Assembly: GCA_022969175.1 (NCBI GenBank)
Contig: JALJPB010000002.1
Location: 1 to 56,568 of the forward strand
Origin: Colwellia sp.
Lineage (GTDB): Bacteria; Pseudomonadota; Gammaproteobacteria; Enterobacterales; Alteromonadaceae
Direction: 5' to 3'
Length of the DNA: 56,568 nucleotides
The position numbers and the translations under genes were made by a program. Numbering within the stretch: position 1 is the first letter of the stretch; each line of letters opens with the position of its first letter. Positions 45,076 to 54,903 of this stretch are shown in pieces. Under the pieces are notes generated by a model. The model was given only the letters and a program-made list of their open reading frames with translations, had not been told where the DNA came from and did no database searches.

Positions 45076-47811
45076 TTAGTCAGCTTGAGTACCTGAGTCT
45101 TCAAGCATCATTACTAAATCTTTAATTTGTGGTTTAACATGGGATTTTTGTGCTAAACATTGTTTTAAGTGATCTTTCACTTTAACAAAGTTTCTGTCAG
45201 CGCCAACAAGTTTATCTAATTTTGGTGCTAAGAAGCTGTCCAAACGATCATTCATCATTTCGTCACAATCGGCCACAAATAAGTATGGCGCATAACTTTG
45301 ATAGTTAGACGGTAAACCAGCAATTAAAGTATCAAAATTAGCGGTTAACCAAGGCCACATCACTGCATCTAATTCTTTTTTACGGATTAAACCAAACATA
45401 AAAGTGGTTTTTTCATTGTCACGAACATCCGATGTTAAGCTAAAGTCGATTAAGTCTTTACCTATTTTTAAATCTTCTGTTGATACTAACGCGCTGATTA
45501 AACGACCACGGATAGTGCCGTCTGCCGATGCTTTTAAATGTACCATCAGAGAATCAACATAAGGCTGACCTAACTCTTGAACAGCAACCGACATAGCCGT
45601 AGTACGTAACGCTGGAATGATAGCTTCATCATGGAATTTTCCATCGCCCTTATATCCGGTATAAGCTGAAGCCATTTTAGTTAACTCTTTACGATAGGCT
45701 TTGTCTTCTGCAGTAAAAGCCATAAAGCTAATTAAACGAGTTCTTAATTGGTTCGCATCTAAAGGGTTAGTTTTATCTAATTCAGTATTATCAACAAAAC
45801 CAATTTGATCCGCATTTGCACGATATAAGTCACCGGCAAGAGTTCTTAATGTTGGTTTATCATCTTCATCCGCATAGTTAATTAACGTACCTAGAGTGCC
45901 CATACCGGAAGTAATTACTTCCCAAGAATCAGACTCAACGGTTGAAGGAATAACATCAACTACATTTTGAACCGTTAAATTACCACTCTTAAAGGCTGAC
46001 TTCATACTGTCAATTACTGAGTTTGCTTCTAAAGGGTTCACTTTATGCAAGTTAGCTAACAGCGACTGCCAACCAGCAGAGTCAAAGTTAAAACGATAGT
46101 AACCTGCCGCTTTGGAATTAGGCATAACCCAACTGTTACAACTTGCACCGTCTAAAGTGATTTTTTGATGAGCTTTTGAAATAACATTACATTGCTGCTT
46201 AATTTCACCATTAACTTCATAACTCATACAAACAGGAATATTCCACAGGGTTCTTTCTTTAAACATAGTACCTAATGGCGTATATCTTTCTTGGTCAATG
46301 CTTAATATCGCTTTGTTGTTTTCACAAGATTGAGCAATATTTAAAATTGGCACACCTGCTTGTTCAACAAAGTCTCTGAATGATTTAACCACAGCTTCGG
46401 CTTTTTTCGGCTCTAGCACACTGGCAATCGTTTCAAAAAAGTCAATGGCGGTAGTATTACCCCATTCATATTTTCTCATGTATTTTTGCACACCTTCACG
46501 GAACTTTTCTTTACCCATAAAATTTTCTACCATGAATAAAACACCAGAGCCTTTTTGGTAAGTTATGCCGTCAAACGCAGTAATGATGTCACTGTTACTT
46601 TTAATTGGGTTACGGATTTTACGAGCTGAAGGGATTGAGTCTGAGTTCATTGCACCTTTAGAGCTACGAATTTGTTGTCTTTGCCATTGCTCTCCAGGGA
46701 ATTGACGCTCAAGTGCCGTCGCCGCCATCCAAGTTGCAAAAGCTTCGTTTAACCAAATGTCATTCCACCAAACTGGTGTCACTAAATTACCAAACCACTG
46801 ATGTGCTAATTCATGTGCTTGCACAGAAATAGAACTACGTTTTTGGCCAATAGATGATTTTTCGTCTAATAATAATAACTGTTCGCGGTAAGTAATTGCA
46901 CCGGCATTTTCCATTGCACCAGCGGCAAAATCAGGAACAGCTAAAACATCTAATTTGCGATAAGGATAAGGGTACTGAAAATAGTCTTCTAGGGCTTCAG
47001 TAACAATTCGTGTTTGTGATAACGCGTATGCTAATTGTTTGCCTTTACCTTTAGCAGCAATGCCGCGAAGTGGCACAGCATAATCACGCACACTTGTTGG
47101 TGGCATATCAGGCATTACCACCACATCAAAATCGCCAACAAAAAAAGCAACTAAGTAAGTTGGCAATTTCTTACTGGTTTCAAATGAAACTTTTTTCCAA
47201 CCGTCTTTCATTTTAGTTGTGTTAGCTTCCGGGGAGTTAGCAATGGCAACTAATTTTTCAGGGATAATCATATCCAAATCATAAGTTGTTTTAAAGCGAG
47301 GTTCATCAAATGAAGGAAATGCTAAACGTGCCGAAATAGACTCCATTTGAGTAAAGGCATAGTACTGACCGCCATCTTTAACACGATGTAAACCTTCAAG
47401 GTTTTCATTAAAAGGTGCGTTGTAATCAAAAGTAATGGTATATTTTCCAGCAGCTAATTTGGCTGCAGCAGTAACTTTCATTACCCCTTCAACACTGGTA
47501 TTTTTAGCTGTCGCCTTGAATATTTCACCCTGACTACTTGTTAAACTAACTGAGTTAATCGTTAGTTCTTTACCATTGAGGTAGAAAAAATCAGTAGCTT
47601 TTTTAATTTTAATATCAATGCTTGTTTGACCTGAGAACCTTTCTTGTTCTGGATCTATCGTTAACGTTAATTGATAATGTGTTGGTTCAACATTTTCAGG
47701 TAATTGACCGGTAGGTACTTGCTCTGAAGCTGTTACCTGAACAGTCATTAATACAGAGCATAGCAATAGCAACATCCTACTAAGCCTGTTAGTCACAGTT
47801 TTTCTTAACAT
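45076..47811 (-). CDS. Exported M1-family aminopeptidase
   Basis: A 911-aa zinc aminopeptidase with a signal peptide (residues 1-28), so periplasmic or outer-membrane-associated. The substrate motif GAMEN is at 298-302 and the zinc site HELAH at 333-337, with the third ligand Glu356 (WLNEAFA). The C-terminal half (~560-890) is ERAP1-like and helical. It removes N-terminal residues from peptides, which suits a peptide-scavenging marine bacterium. It differs from cytosolic PepN by having a signal peptide and the eukaryote-like C-terminal domain. Confidence 0.92.
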   Translation of the reverse strand: MLRKTVTNRLSRMLLLLCSVLMTVQVTASEQVPTGQLPENVEPTHYQLTLTIDPEQERFSGQTSIDIKIKKATDFFYLNGKELTINSVSLTSSQGEIFKATAKNTSVEGVMKVTAAAKLAAGKYTITFDYNAPFNENLEGLHRVKDGGQYYAFTQMESISARLAFPSFDEPRFKTTYDLDMIIPEKLVAIANSPEANTTKMKDGWKKVSFETSKKLPTYLVAFFVGDFDVVVMPDMPPTSVRDYAVPLRGIAAKGKGKQLAYALSQTRIVTEALEDYFQYPYPYRKLDVLAVPDFAAGAMENAGAITYREQLLLLDEKSSIGQKRSSISVQAHELAHQWFGNLVTPVWWNDIWLNEAFATWMAATALERQFPGEQWQRQQIRSSKGAMNSDSIPSARKIRNPIKSNSDIITAFDGITYQKGSGVLFMVENFMGKEKFREGVQKYMRKYEWGNTTAIDFFETIASVLEPKKAEAVVKSFRDFVEQAGVPILNIAQSCENNKAILSIDQERYTPLGTMFKERTLWNIPVCMSYEVNGEIKQQCNVISKAHQKITLDGASCNSWVMPNSKAAGYYRFNFDSAGWQSLLANLHKVNPLEANSVIDSMKSAFKSGNLTVQNVVDVIPSTVESDSWEVITSGMGTLGTLINYADEDDKPTLRTLAGDLYRANADQIGFVDNTELDKTNPLDANQLRTRLISFMAFTAEDKAYRKELTKMASAYTGYKGDGKFHDEAIIPALRTTAMSVAVQELGQPYVDSLMVHLKASADGTIRGRLISALVSTEDLKIGKDLIDFSLTSDVRDNEKTTFMFGLIRKKELDAVMWPWLTANFDTLIAGLPSNYQSYAPYLFVADCDEMMNDRLDSFLAPKLDKLVGADRNFVKVKDHLKQCLAQKSHVKPQIKDLVMMLEDSGTQAD

Positions 47812-48352
47812 TTGGTTATCCCTTATATTTTATTTGTTCTATTATTTTACTCAAAATCTAATTTAATCTACTTCAAGTAACGGTTTACAAATTATTTACA
47901 TTTTTTCGTCGCACACTTTACTGAATTTAGTGACATAAATCTGTTAAATTCAAATTTTGTTACAATTACTTATAGCTTATAACGTAAAGTAATTTAAACA
48001 AGTTAAACATTAAGAGAGCTTGGGTATCTGCGAGTAAAGGGGTAGAAGGATGACGGGTAAATTTAAATTATGAAAGCTATAATCATACAAGCTATATCAA
48101 GCTTGTAATCTTGCCATATGAACCAATTTACCCGACATTTTTAATTGCTCTTGTTGCCAATTTACCTCTGTCTTACCGCTGTCATCAAATGAGTAAAGTA
48201 GGATTTTCTTAATTGATGAGCAATAAACCCTGGAAAATAAGAGGTATCTGCATTTTTTGCTGATATTTTGATAAAGCTTCCTAGCGAGATAAGCGTTATT
48301 TTGTCACAATAGCCAGCTGAATTAATCAACAAACTAAATAAGTAAACTCTTT
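47812..48352. other. Divergent intergenic region without convincing gene
   Basis: About 540 bp between the divergent aminopeptidase and rlmG genes. A minus-strand frame (about 48097-48305) stays open for ~68 codons with protein-like composition but has no usable start, so it may be a decayed remnant. No RNA gene or strong terminator was recognised. Confidence 0.4.
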
Positions 48353-49513
48353 ATGTTTAGCCCATTTATTATTAATGATAAAAATCTCTTTTTAGATCGT
48401 TTTCCTGTCGCTCAAGTTAACCGTAGTCTACAAGCTTGGGACGCTGCAGATGAGTATCTTGTTAATTATGTCAATGAACAAGGTTTAATTAATGATAATA
48501 CCAAGGTAGTTATTTTCAATGATACCTTTGGAGCACTCACGGCAAACTTTTCTCTTAAAGGTAATCAAGTTTTTTGTATTAATGATTCATTTTTAAGTGA
48601 ACAGGGCATAAAACATAATCTAGAACAAAATCACTTAGCTACAGATAACATTCACTACCTAACCAGTTTAGATGCACTGCCAATTGATATTGATTTAGTG
48701 TTATATAAAATCCCAAAAAGTAAATCTTTACTTACTGAGCAACTAATACAGATTAAGAATACTTATTCTGAAAGCTTACTATTTATTGCCGGAGATCGAG
48801 CCAAAGATATTCATAGCTCTACTTTAAAGGTATTTGAAAAACATCTAGGTACTACAACCACCTCGTTAGCCGTAAAAAAAGCGCGCTTAGTGTTTTGCCA
48901 ATTAGATAATAAAAGTACCTACCAGTCCCCTTTCCCTACTGTCTGGGAACTAGAGCCAACGTATCCAGCAACGACTAAATTTAGCATAAGTAATCATGCA
49001 AATGTTTATGCGAGAGAAAAGCTTGATTTAGGCGCTCGTTACTTTTTACAAAGCCTGCCCGCAGTAGCTGAAAGTACTAAGGTTATTGATTTAGGTTGTG
49101 GTAATGGGGTACTGGGGTTAACTTTGCTTGCTGCTCAGCCACTCGCTAAAATACATTTTGTTGATGAGTCCTATATGGCCATTGCCTCTGCAAAAGCCAA
49201 TATTGAGAAGAATTTACCTAACGAGGTTGGCCAATGTGAATTTACCGTCAACGATTGTTTGACCAATATTGACGAACGAGACATTGACCTTGTTTTATGT
49301 AACCCCCCTTTTCATCAACAAACAGCAACGACAGATCATATTGCTTGGCAGATGTTTAATGATGCATTTCGTGCATTAAAAAAAGGCGGTGAATTACGTA
49401 TTATCGGCAATCGACAATTGGCTTACCATATAAAATTAATGCGTATTTTTGGTAACTGTAAAGAAATAGCCACTAACAATAAATTTGTCACATTATCAGC
49501 AAAAAAACGGTAG
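48353..49513 (+). CDS. rlmG: RlmG: 23S rRNA G1835 N2-methyltransferase
   Basis: A 386-aa class I methyltransferase. The N-terminal degenerate domain begins with FLDRFPVAQVNRSLQAWDAADEYL, characteristic of RlmG, and the catalytic C-terminal domain has the SAM motif VIDLGCGNGVLGL and active-site motif LCNPPFH. It modifies G1835 of 23S rRNA using S-adenosylmethionine. RsmC is the close paralog, but the N-terminal signature favours RlmG. It leads a group followed by a YajG-like lipoprotein and a cyclophilin. Confidence 0.88.
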   Translation: MFSPFIINDKNLFLDRFPVAQVNRSLQAWDAADEYLVNYVNEQGLINDNTKVVIFNDTFGALTANFSLKGNQVFCINDSFLSEQGIKHNLEQNHLATDNIHYLTSLDALPIDIDLVLYKIPKSKSLLTEQLIQIKNTYSESLLFIAGDRAKDIHSSTLKVFEKHLGTTTTSLAVKKARLVFCQLDNKSTYQSPFPTVWELEPTYPATTKFSISNHANVYAREKLDLGARYFLQSLPAVAESTKVIDLGCGNGVLGLTLLAAQPLAKIHFVDESYMAIASAKANIEKNLPNEVGQCEFTVNDCLTNIDERDIDLVLCNPPFHQQTATTDHIAWQMFNDAFRALKKGGELRIIGNRQLAYHIKLMRIFGNCKEIATNNKFVTLSAKKR

Positions 49514-49545
49514 CCGTTAAATAGCTATACATAAGGAAACAGAGA

Positions 49546-50112
49546 ATGAAATTCATTAAACCTGCCATGGCAATATTAACTAGCCTTGTATTGCTTGGTT
49601 GTGCAGACGGTCCAAGTCACCTAATTATTGCCCCCGAAATACACACCCCAACAACAGTAAAATATCACAATAAACAAGTACACTTTAAGGTAACTGACTT
49701 ACGAACCGCTACTCACATCATCCAAATATTACGTGAAGCAGAGCCCGCACAATTAATGACTTCACAAAAATCACTGAGTGACGTTATTAACCAAACTTTA
49801 AAAAATGAGTTTGAAAAACAAGGACTAATACTCAATCAAACGGGTGTTAATTACATTGACATTATTATCGATACGGCATTAATTAAAGTTAAACAGGAAA
49901 CAATGTCTTATGAAGCAAAAAGTAACATTAGCTTGCGAGTGAAGGTAAAAAACAATCAGCAAACCTTAACCAAAACATTCAATAGCCAAAATTCCAGTAG
50001 CGGCCCATTAAGTGCCGACATTGCTGTTTTAGAACGTGATTTTAATCAGCAACTCACCAATGCTTTAATTAACATTTTAAACAATAATGAGATTACTCAG
50101 TTTATTAAGTAA
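49546..50112 (+). CDS. YajG-family lipoprotein
   Basis: A 188-aa lipoprotein (LVLLGCADG, lipidated Cys near residue 19) with AAGGAA before the ATG. The sequence after the lipobox (LIIAPEI....TTVKYHNKQVHFKVTDLRT) and length fit the YajG family of uncharacterised outer-membrane lipoproteins. In many gammaproteobacteria yajG is adjacent to ampG; here a cyclophilin and a small gene stand between them, supporting the assignment. Confidence 0.8.
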   Translation: MKFIKPAMAILTSLVLLGCADGPSHLIIAPEIHTPTTVKYHNKQVHFKVTDLRTATHIIQILREAEPAQLMTSQKSLSDVINQTLKNEFEKQGLILNQTGVNYIDIIIDTALIKVKQETMSYEAKSNISLRVKVKNNQQTLTKTFNSQNSSSGPLSADIAVLERDFNQQLTNALINILNNNEITQFIK

Positions 50113-50143
50113 TAGTATATTGATAATAGAAGATGAGAGACTT

Positions 50144-50755
50144 ATGAAAATATTAATACCATTCCCTTTGCTAGTTACTTTATTTTTTAGCGTATTATTC
50201 AGTGGTAATATTAGCGCAACAAACTTAGCAATAGACCCTACCAATATTTACCCTAAAGTTAAATTTGAGACTTCTATGGGTGATATTATTGTTGAGTTAG
50301 ATAGAGTGAAAGCCCCTATTACCGTCGACAACTTCTTAATGTATGTGGTAAATGGTCGTTATAACAATACCGTTTTCCATCGCATCATGCCTGAGTTTAT
50401 TGTCCAAGGCGGCGGTTATGATGAAGAGTTTGGACCGATTAAGCTCTACGACGATATTGTTAACGAATCAGGTAACGGCTCAAAAAATGAAATAGGCACT
50501 ATCGCAATGGCCAAAGAAAGCCGTCCCCACACAGCCAATAGCCAATTCTTTTTTAATGCCGGCGACAATAGCAATTTAGACCCTGGCAGACAGTGGGGGT
50601 ATACTGTCTTTGGCGTTATTGTTGAGGGCGAAGAAGTAATGGCAGCCATGGCATCGGTAAAAACACATTACGATGAAAGTTTAAACTGGGACGATGTCCC
50701 CGTTAAGCCAGTACTACTAATAAAGGTAACCTTGCTACCAGAAAGTAGTGAATAA
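50144..50755 (+). CDS. Periplasmic cyclophilin-type peptidyl-prolyl isomerase
   Basis: A 203-aa protein from the ATG at 50144 (GAGAG upstream; a longer in-frame start would hide the signal peptide MKILIPFPLLVTLFFSVLFS). The cyclophilin domain shows TSMGDIIVELDRVKAPITVDNFL, VFHRIMPEFIVQGG, ESRPHTANSQFFFN and VFGVIVEGEEVM. It catalyses proline isomerisation during folding of exported proteins. It is closely spaced after the YajG-like lipoprotein. Confidence 0.9.
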   Translation: MKILIPFPLLVTLFFSVLFSGNISATNLAIDPTNIYPKVKFETSMGDIIVELDRVKAPITVDNFLMYVVNGRYNNTVFHRIMPEFIVQGGGYDEEFGPIKLYDDIVNESGNGSKNEIGTIAMAKESRPHTANSQFFFNAGDNSNLDPGRQWGYTVFGVIVEGEEVMAAMASVKTHYDESLNWDDVPVKPVLLIKVTLLPESSE

Positions 50756-50789
50756 TAAAAATATGGCTCCATTTGCTAAGTTAAAGTCA

Positions 50790-50910
50790 TCAACCAGTAC
50801 CACCAACTGGTTGACATGATGATCAAACGCAAAACATACAAAAAGATTACATATATTCACCGCACTCTTCGTAGTTTCTGGCTATACTTTTCAGATAAAG
50901 GTTTTATCTG
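50790..50910. other. Two hairpins in the gap before the small hypothetical gene
   Basis: TCAACCAGT / ACTGGTTGA (50790-50814) follows the cyclophilin stop and may act as its terminator. A second hairpin, CAGATAAA-GGT-TTTATCTG (50892-50910), lies downstream; a further CAGATAAA copy is near 50951, so this may be an operator half site. Confidence 0.45.
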
Positions 50911-50988
50911 CCGTTTCAAAAATATAAAATAATAGTTATCCAGATAAAATTGAAGTAGAAATTCGGTTGGATATTTTGAGGATTTTTT

Positions 50989-51318
50989 ATGGTAATTGAG
51001 CAGTTTATCAATGAAAAAACAAATCAGTTAGAAGCATATACTAAAGCGGTTATTGGTAATACTTTACATTATACTGAGTTAGACCAGTTTATTAGTGAAA
51101 CTATGAGCGAATGGACATTATTAGCAGTTACTGATGAAAGTCCAAACAATGCCAAAGAGCGGGTATTTTGGCATCTTGTTCATGAAATTAGTTTACACGG
51201 TGCTCAAGCGCTTGATCATGATCTGTATTTCAAGAGTGAGATAACAACTTGTCTCGACTTTTTCTCAGGTGTGGGTAGCTACCCTATCGATTGTATTGGT
51301 TGGCGGCCAATTGCATAA
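50989..51318 (+). CDS. Hypothetical cytosolic protein
   Basis: A 109-aa acidic soluble protein with GAGGA before the ATG and no signal peptide or membrane segment. It has a conserved look (FWHLVHEISLHGAQAL, DFFSGVGSYPIDCIGWRPIA), but I do not recognise the family. It has its own upstream region and stands between the cyclophilin and ampG. Confidence 0.6.
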   Translation: MVIEQFINEKTNQLEAYTKAVIGNTLHYTELDQFISETMSEWTLLAVTDESPNNAKERVFWHLVHEISLHGAQALDHDLYFKSEITTCLDFFSGVGSYPIDCIGWRPIA

Positions 51319-51418
51319 ATTTTTATAGATGATCTATTTTCTTCTTCTTTTATAGCTAACTTTTTGATATTCTCGAAAATCTTATCCAATCGTGAATAAC
51401 CATTAGGCTATAACTTCA

Positions 51419-52687
51419 ATGGCATCCTCTGCTTTAAAAGATTCAATTTTCAATCGAAGAATGCTTATCTGTATTTTTACTGGTTTCAGTTCAGGCCTGC
51501 CTTTATTTATACTTTACCAACTTGTACCTGGTTGGCTCAGATCTGAAGGGGTTAGCTTGACCGAAATCGGGCTATTTTCACTTATTGGCATTCCCTATGT
51601 TTGGAAGTTCATCTGGTCGCCATTTATGGATCGTTACTCTTTACCTTTGTTAGGTAGAAGACGTAGCTGGATGTTATTAACACAAATTTCTTTACTGTTA
51701 TCAATTGCTTGTTTTGGCTTTATAGATCCGGTGATGAATATTTGGTCAGTAGCATATTTGGCTGCTGCAGTCGCTTTTTTTAGCGCCAGTCAAGATATTG
51801 TCTTAGATGCCTATCGGCGTGAATTATTACCCGATAATGAATTAGGACTAGGTAACTCGATATATGTACAAGCTTACCGACTATCAGGGTTAGTTCCTGG
51901 GTCTCTTGCTTTTATTTTAGCTGATCATATGAGCTGGCAATATGTTTTTTTAATTGTTGCAGCATTCATGTTTGTTGGTATCTTTCTCACTTTATCGATA
52001 AAAGAAATTAACCAGAAGGTTGCGCCACCAAAAACACTAAAAGAGGCCATTGTTTTACCTTTTAAAGACTTTATCGATAGAAAAGGGTTAAAACCTGCGC
52101 TCGAAATTCTTGTTTTCCTTTTTCTTTATAAGCTTGGGGATAACATGGCAACAGCACTTCAAACCCCATTTTTTATTGATTTGGGTTTTAGCTTGACTGA
52201 AATAGGAGTGGTCGCTAAAACCGCCTCATTAATTGCGATGACAATAGGTCTCGGCGTTGGTGGTATAGTAATGATTAAATTGAGTATTAATCGTGCTTTA
52301 TGGCTTTTTGGTTTTGTTCAAATATTCAGTATCTTAGGCTTTGCGGCACTTGCTGAAATTGGACATAATACCTATGCTTTAGCTATGGCGATGGGTTTTG
52401 AATATTTAGGTGTCGGTTTAGGAACAGCGGCTTTTGTTGCATTTATTGCTAAATCTACTAATCCAGCCTTCGCAGCAACGCAGATTGCTTTGTTTACCGC
52501 TTTAACTGCCTTGCCTAGAACATTTGCTAATGCAAGTACCGGCATGATTGTCGAGCAGATTGGATGGACGAACTTTTACTTCCTCTGTACTGTCATTGCT
52601 ATTCCTGGGATGTTAATGCTGTTTAGAGTAGCGCCATGGAATGAAAATAAAAACAAACTAGAAACCACTACTAAGGTAATTACATGA
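51419..52687 (+). CDS. ampG: AmpG: muropeptide MFS permease
   Basis: A 422-aa inner-membrane transporter with about 12 helices. The N-terminal sequence (TGFSSGLPLFILYQLVPGWLRSEGVSLTEIGLFSLIGIPYVWKF) and the following KFIWSPFMDRY, LLGRRRSW, and AFFSASQDIVLDAYRREL are diagnostic of AmpG. It imports GlcNAc-anhydroMurNAc peptides released from the cell wall for recycling, which in turn can govern ampC-type beta-lactamase induction. The last codons overlap a small membrane-protein gene. Confidence 0.93.
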   Translation: MASSALKDSIFNRRMLICIFTGFSSGLPLFILYQLVPGWLRSEGVSLTEIGLFSLIGIPYVWKFIWSPFMDRYSLPLLGRRRSWMLLTQISLLLSIACFGFIDPVMNIWSVAYLAAAVAFFSASQDIVLDAYRRELLPDNELGLGNSIYVQAYRLSGLVPGSLAFILADHMSWQYVFLIVAAFMFVGIFLTLSIKEINQKVAPPKTLKEAIVLPFKDFIDRKGLKPALEILVFLFLYKLGDNMATALQTPFFIDLGFSLTEIGVVAKTASLIAMTIGLGVGGIVMIKLSINRALWLFGFVQIFSILGFAALAEIGHNTYALAMAMGFEYLGVGLGTAAFVAFIAKSTNPAFAATQIALFTALTALPRTFANASTGMIVEQIGWTNFYFLCTVIAIPGMLMLFRVAPWNENKNKLETTTKVIT

Positions 52688-52854
52688 TTAAATTTTTCTT
52701 TCTCCTACCTATTCTGATGTGTCTAATTTGGTGGAAGTATTTAGATAGTAAAGGCTTTAGTGTGAAAGAGGGGTTGAAAGGCTTTTCTTATATCTTAATC
52801 TTTAATAGCGCTATTATCGGTTTTTTTATCATGATGATATTTATCACGAGCTAA
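52684..52854 (+). CDS. Small two-helix membrane protein overlapping ampG stop
   Basis: A 56-aa protein, too short for typical ORF size cut-offs. Its ATG overlaps the ampG stop in an ATGA junction, the usual sign of translational coupling. It begins MIKFFFLLPILMCLIWWKYL (first helix), has a polar stretch (DSKGFSVKEGLKG), and ends with a second helix (ILIFNSAIIGFFIMMIF). It may be an AmpG partner or regulator; no family is recognised. The coding potential and placement are good, but expression is unproven. Confidence 0.65.
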   Translation: MIKFFFLLPILMCLIWWKYLDSKGFSVKEGLKGFSYILIFNSAIIGFFIMMIFITS

Positions 52855-52885
52855 ACCACGATAACTTTAGTCACTAATTTAATGG

Positions 52886-54880
52886 TTATGCTTGGTTAAT
52901 TAACAACTTAACCTTTTGACGAATATCGGCATAAGGTAACTGCTCACACAAAGCAAAGCCGGTCATTTGGCGAACTTTGTTTCGAGCAAAAATGGGCAAA
53001 CTCATACCACTAAGAAATCGGCAACAGGTATCAACAGAGATAGGCGATCTTATCTTTATTGATAATTGCTCAATAAAAGGGGTTAATACCATTAATAGTT
53101 GTTGATCACTTGGCCATTGAGGCTCAAACGAATAATTAAGTTTTGCCACTTCCCCTCGACAAACAGAGCAATGGCCGCAAACTTTACCTTCAGTATCTTG
53201 CACTAATTTTTCAAAAGAATGATCATCAAAGTATTCAGATAAATTTGCTGTTAGACAACTATCTAATTCGAAAAAAGCGATCAATGCCGCAATACGTTTA
53301 ATCTCTTTTTTCTCTTTATCGATAAAATATTGATGAAGGTTACTTGCCAGTAAAGGTTTAGAAAGTTCTGTATTGTTAACCTTAAATACTTCGGTCATAC
53401 CTTTAGTTTCGAGTACGATCAATTGTTGTTCATGCAAATATTCTAGTGCGGAAACAACTCGATTTCTATCAATTTCCCCAGAAGCTAACAGGCTATCAAA
53501 ACTTAAACTTCCCCACACTTTTTTAAAACTGATATGACTAAATATTGTTGTTATAAACGCCTGTCTGTCTTGATTAAAACCAGCAAGTATTTCTTCTTTT
53601 GGTTTTAGTAACTTAATTTTAAAATCGGCAAAGTAGGCATGTAATGGTTCAATAACACCATAAAGCTCGAGTTGTACCAATAAAGTTTTTAAAGGTAGTT
53701 GCCGAATATTACTAGCATTCACTAACTGTAAACCTTGTATCTCCCAACGTTTTTCACCTTGGTGAGCATAGACCGCAGCATAAGATTCGGTTGCTATATT
53801 ATTAAGGACAACCTCAATACCACTTAGCTCAGGAGTATCACCATAAACAAAATTTTCTACGGTATTAAGGCCATCTAAATTGGCCAAGGTAATGCATTTT
53901 GAAGGGCCACCATCTCGACCTGCCCGGCCAATTTCTTGACTGTAATTTTCAATCGACTTGGGTAAATCATAATGAATGACAAACCTGATATCAGCTTTAT
54001 CTATACCCATGCCAAAAGCAATGGTGGCAACAATAATCTGCACTTTGCCGTGCATAAAATTTTCTTGAATATTTTGGCGTTTGTCACTGTCAAAACCTGC
54101 GTGGTAGGGTTTTGCGTTGATACCATTAGTGACTAAAAAGTGGGCTACGTGTTCAGCACTTTTCTGCAAAGTAACATAAATAATGCCCGCACCTTGTTGT
54201 TGTTCAACTGCTGACAATAAGCTTTTATTTTTGTTTTCACTGGTAACAGGGACAACAGATAAATCCAGGTTGCTGCGATAAAAACCCGTTTGTACAATAT
54301 TTTCTTCAGCAATTGAAAATTTCGCAGCCATATCAAGTTTAACTTGTTTTGTTGCTGTTGCCGTTAATAACAATACCAATGGAATCTTTAATTCATGGCG
54401 ATAATTAGGTAACTTTAAATAATCGGGACGAAAGTTATGCCCCCATTCAGAGATACAATGAGCTTCATCGACCACTAACATAGATACAGCCACAGATTGG
54501 ATAAACTGGCGAAAGCGTTCATTTTTAAAACGTTCAACTGACACCATTAATATTTTTGTTTTACCATTCCTAATGTCTGTCATTACCTGCTGTACTTGAT
54601 TACCTTTTAAAGTTGAATCAATACTCGCTGCTGCGATATTTTTACTGGCAAGAAAAGTTAATTGATCTTTCATTAAAGCCAATAATGGTGAAACAACTAA
54701 TGTTAAGTGAGGTAGGTGTAAAGCGGTTAATTGGTAACATAAACTTTTCCCAGAGCCTGTTGGAAATATCGATAAAGAAGATTGACCACTGAGTAGTTGA
54801 GTAACGGTTTGCTCTTGTCCTTGTCGAAAAGAGTCAAAACCAAAATAATCTATCAAAGAAGCTGTTAGCGGGTTTTTCAA
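52886..54880 (-). CDS. RecQ-family ATP-dependent DNA helicase
   Basis: A 664-aa helicase with a TTG start, supported by AAGGAG 8 nt upstream. It has Walker A (FPTGSGKSLCYQ), DEAH (LVVDEAHCISEWGHNFRPDY), a motif III region (LLLTATATKQV) and motif VI (QEIGRAGRDG). A zinc-binding cluster (VCGHCSVCRGE) lies at ~560-575 with further Cys upstream. The C-terminal ~90 residues do not look like the HRDC domain, so it is probably a paralog rather than the housekeeping RecQ. It is 23 bp downstream of the GST gene, likely co-transcribed. Confidence 0.88.
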   Translation of the reverse strand: MKNPLTASLIDYFGFDSFRQGQEQTVTQLLSGQSSLSIFPTGSGKSLCYQLTALHLPHLTLVVSPLLALMKDQLTFLASKNIAAASIDSTLKGNQVQQVMTDIRNGKTKILMVSVERFKNERFRQFIQSVAVSMLVVDEAHCISEWGHNFRPDYLKLPNYRHELKIPLVLLLTATATKQVKLDMAAKFSIAEENIVQTGFYRSNLDLSVVPVTSENKNKSLLSAVEQQQGAGIIYVTLQKSAEHVAHFLVTNGINAKPYHAGFDSDKRQNIQENFMHGKVQIIVATIAFGMGIDKADIRFVIHYDLPKSIENYSQEIGRAGRDGGPSKCITLANLDGLNTVENFVYGDTPELSGIEVVLNNIATESYAAVYAHQGEKRWEIQGLQLVNASNIRQLPLKTLLVQLELYGVIEPLHAYFADFKIKLLKPKEEILAGFNQDRQAFITTIFSHISFKKVWGSLSFDSLLASGEIDRNRVVSALEYLHEQQLIVLETKGMTEVFKVNNTELSKPLLASNLHQYFIDKEKKEIKRIAALIAFFELDSCLTANLSEYFDDHSFEKLVQDTEGKVCGHCSVCRGEVAKLNYSFEPQWPSDQQLLMVLTPFIEQLSIKIRSPISVDTCCRFLSGMSLPIFARNKVRQMTGFALCEQLPYADIRQKVKLLINQA

Positions 54881-54903
54881 AAGCAGCTCCTTAAGTGCAT
54901 ATG

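Noticed and set aside
48097..48305. Minus-strand frame of ~68 codons ending KLVHMARLQA
   Set aside because: Composition looks protein-like, but there is no start codon before the last ~13 residues; at most a decayed gene remnant.
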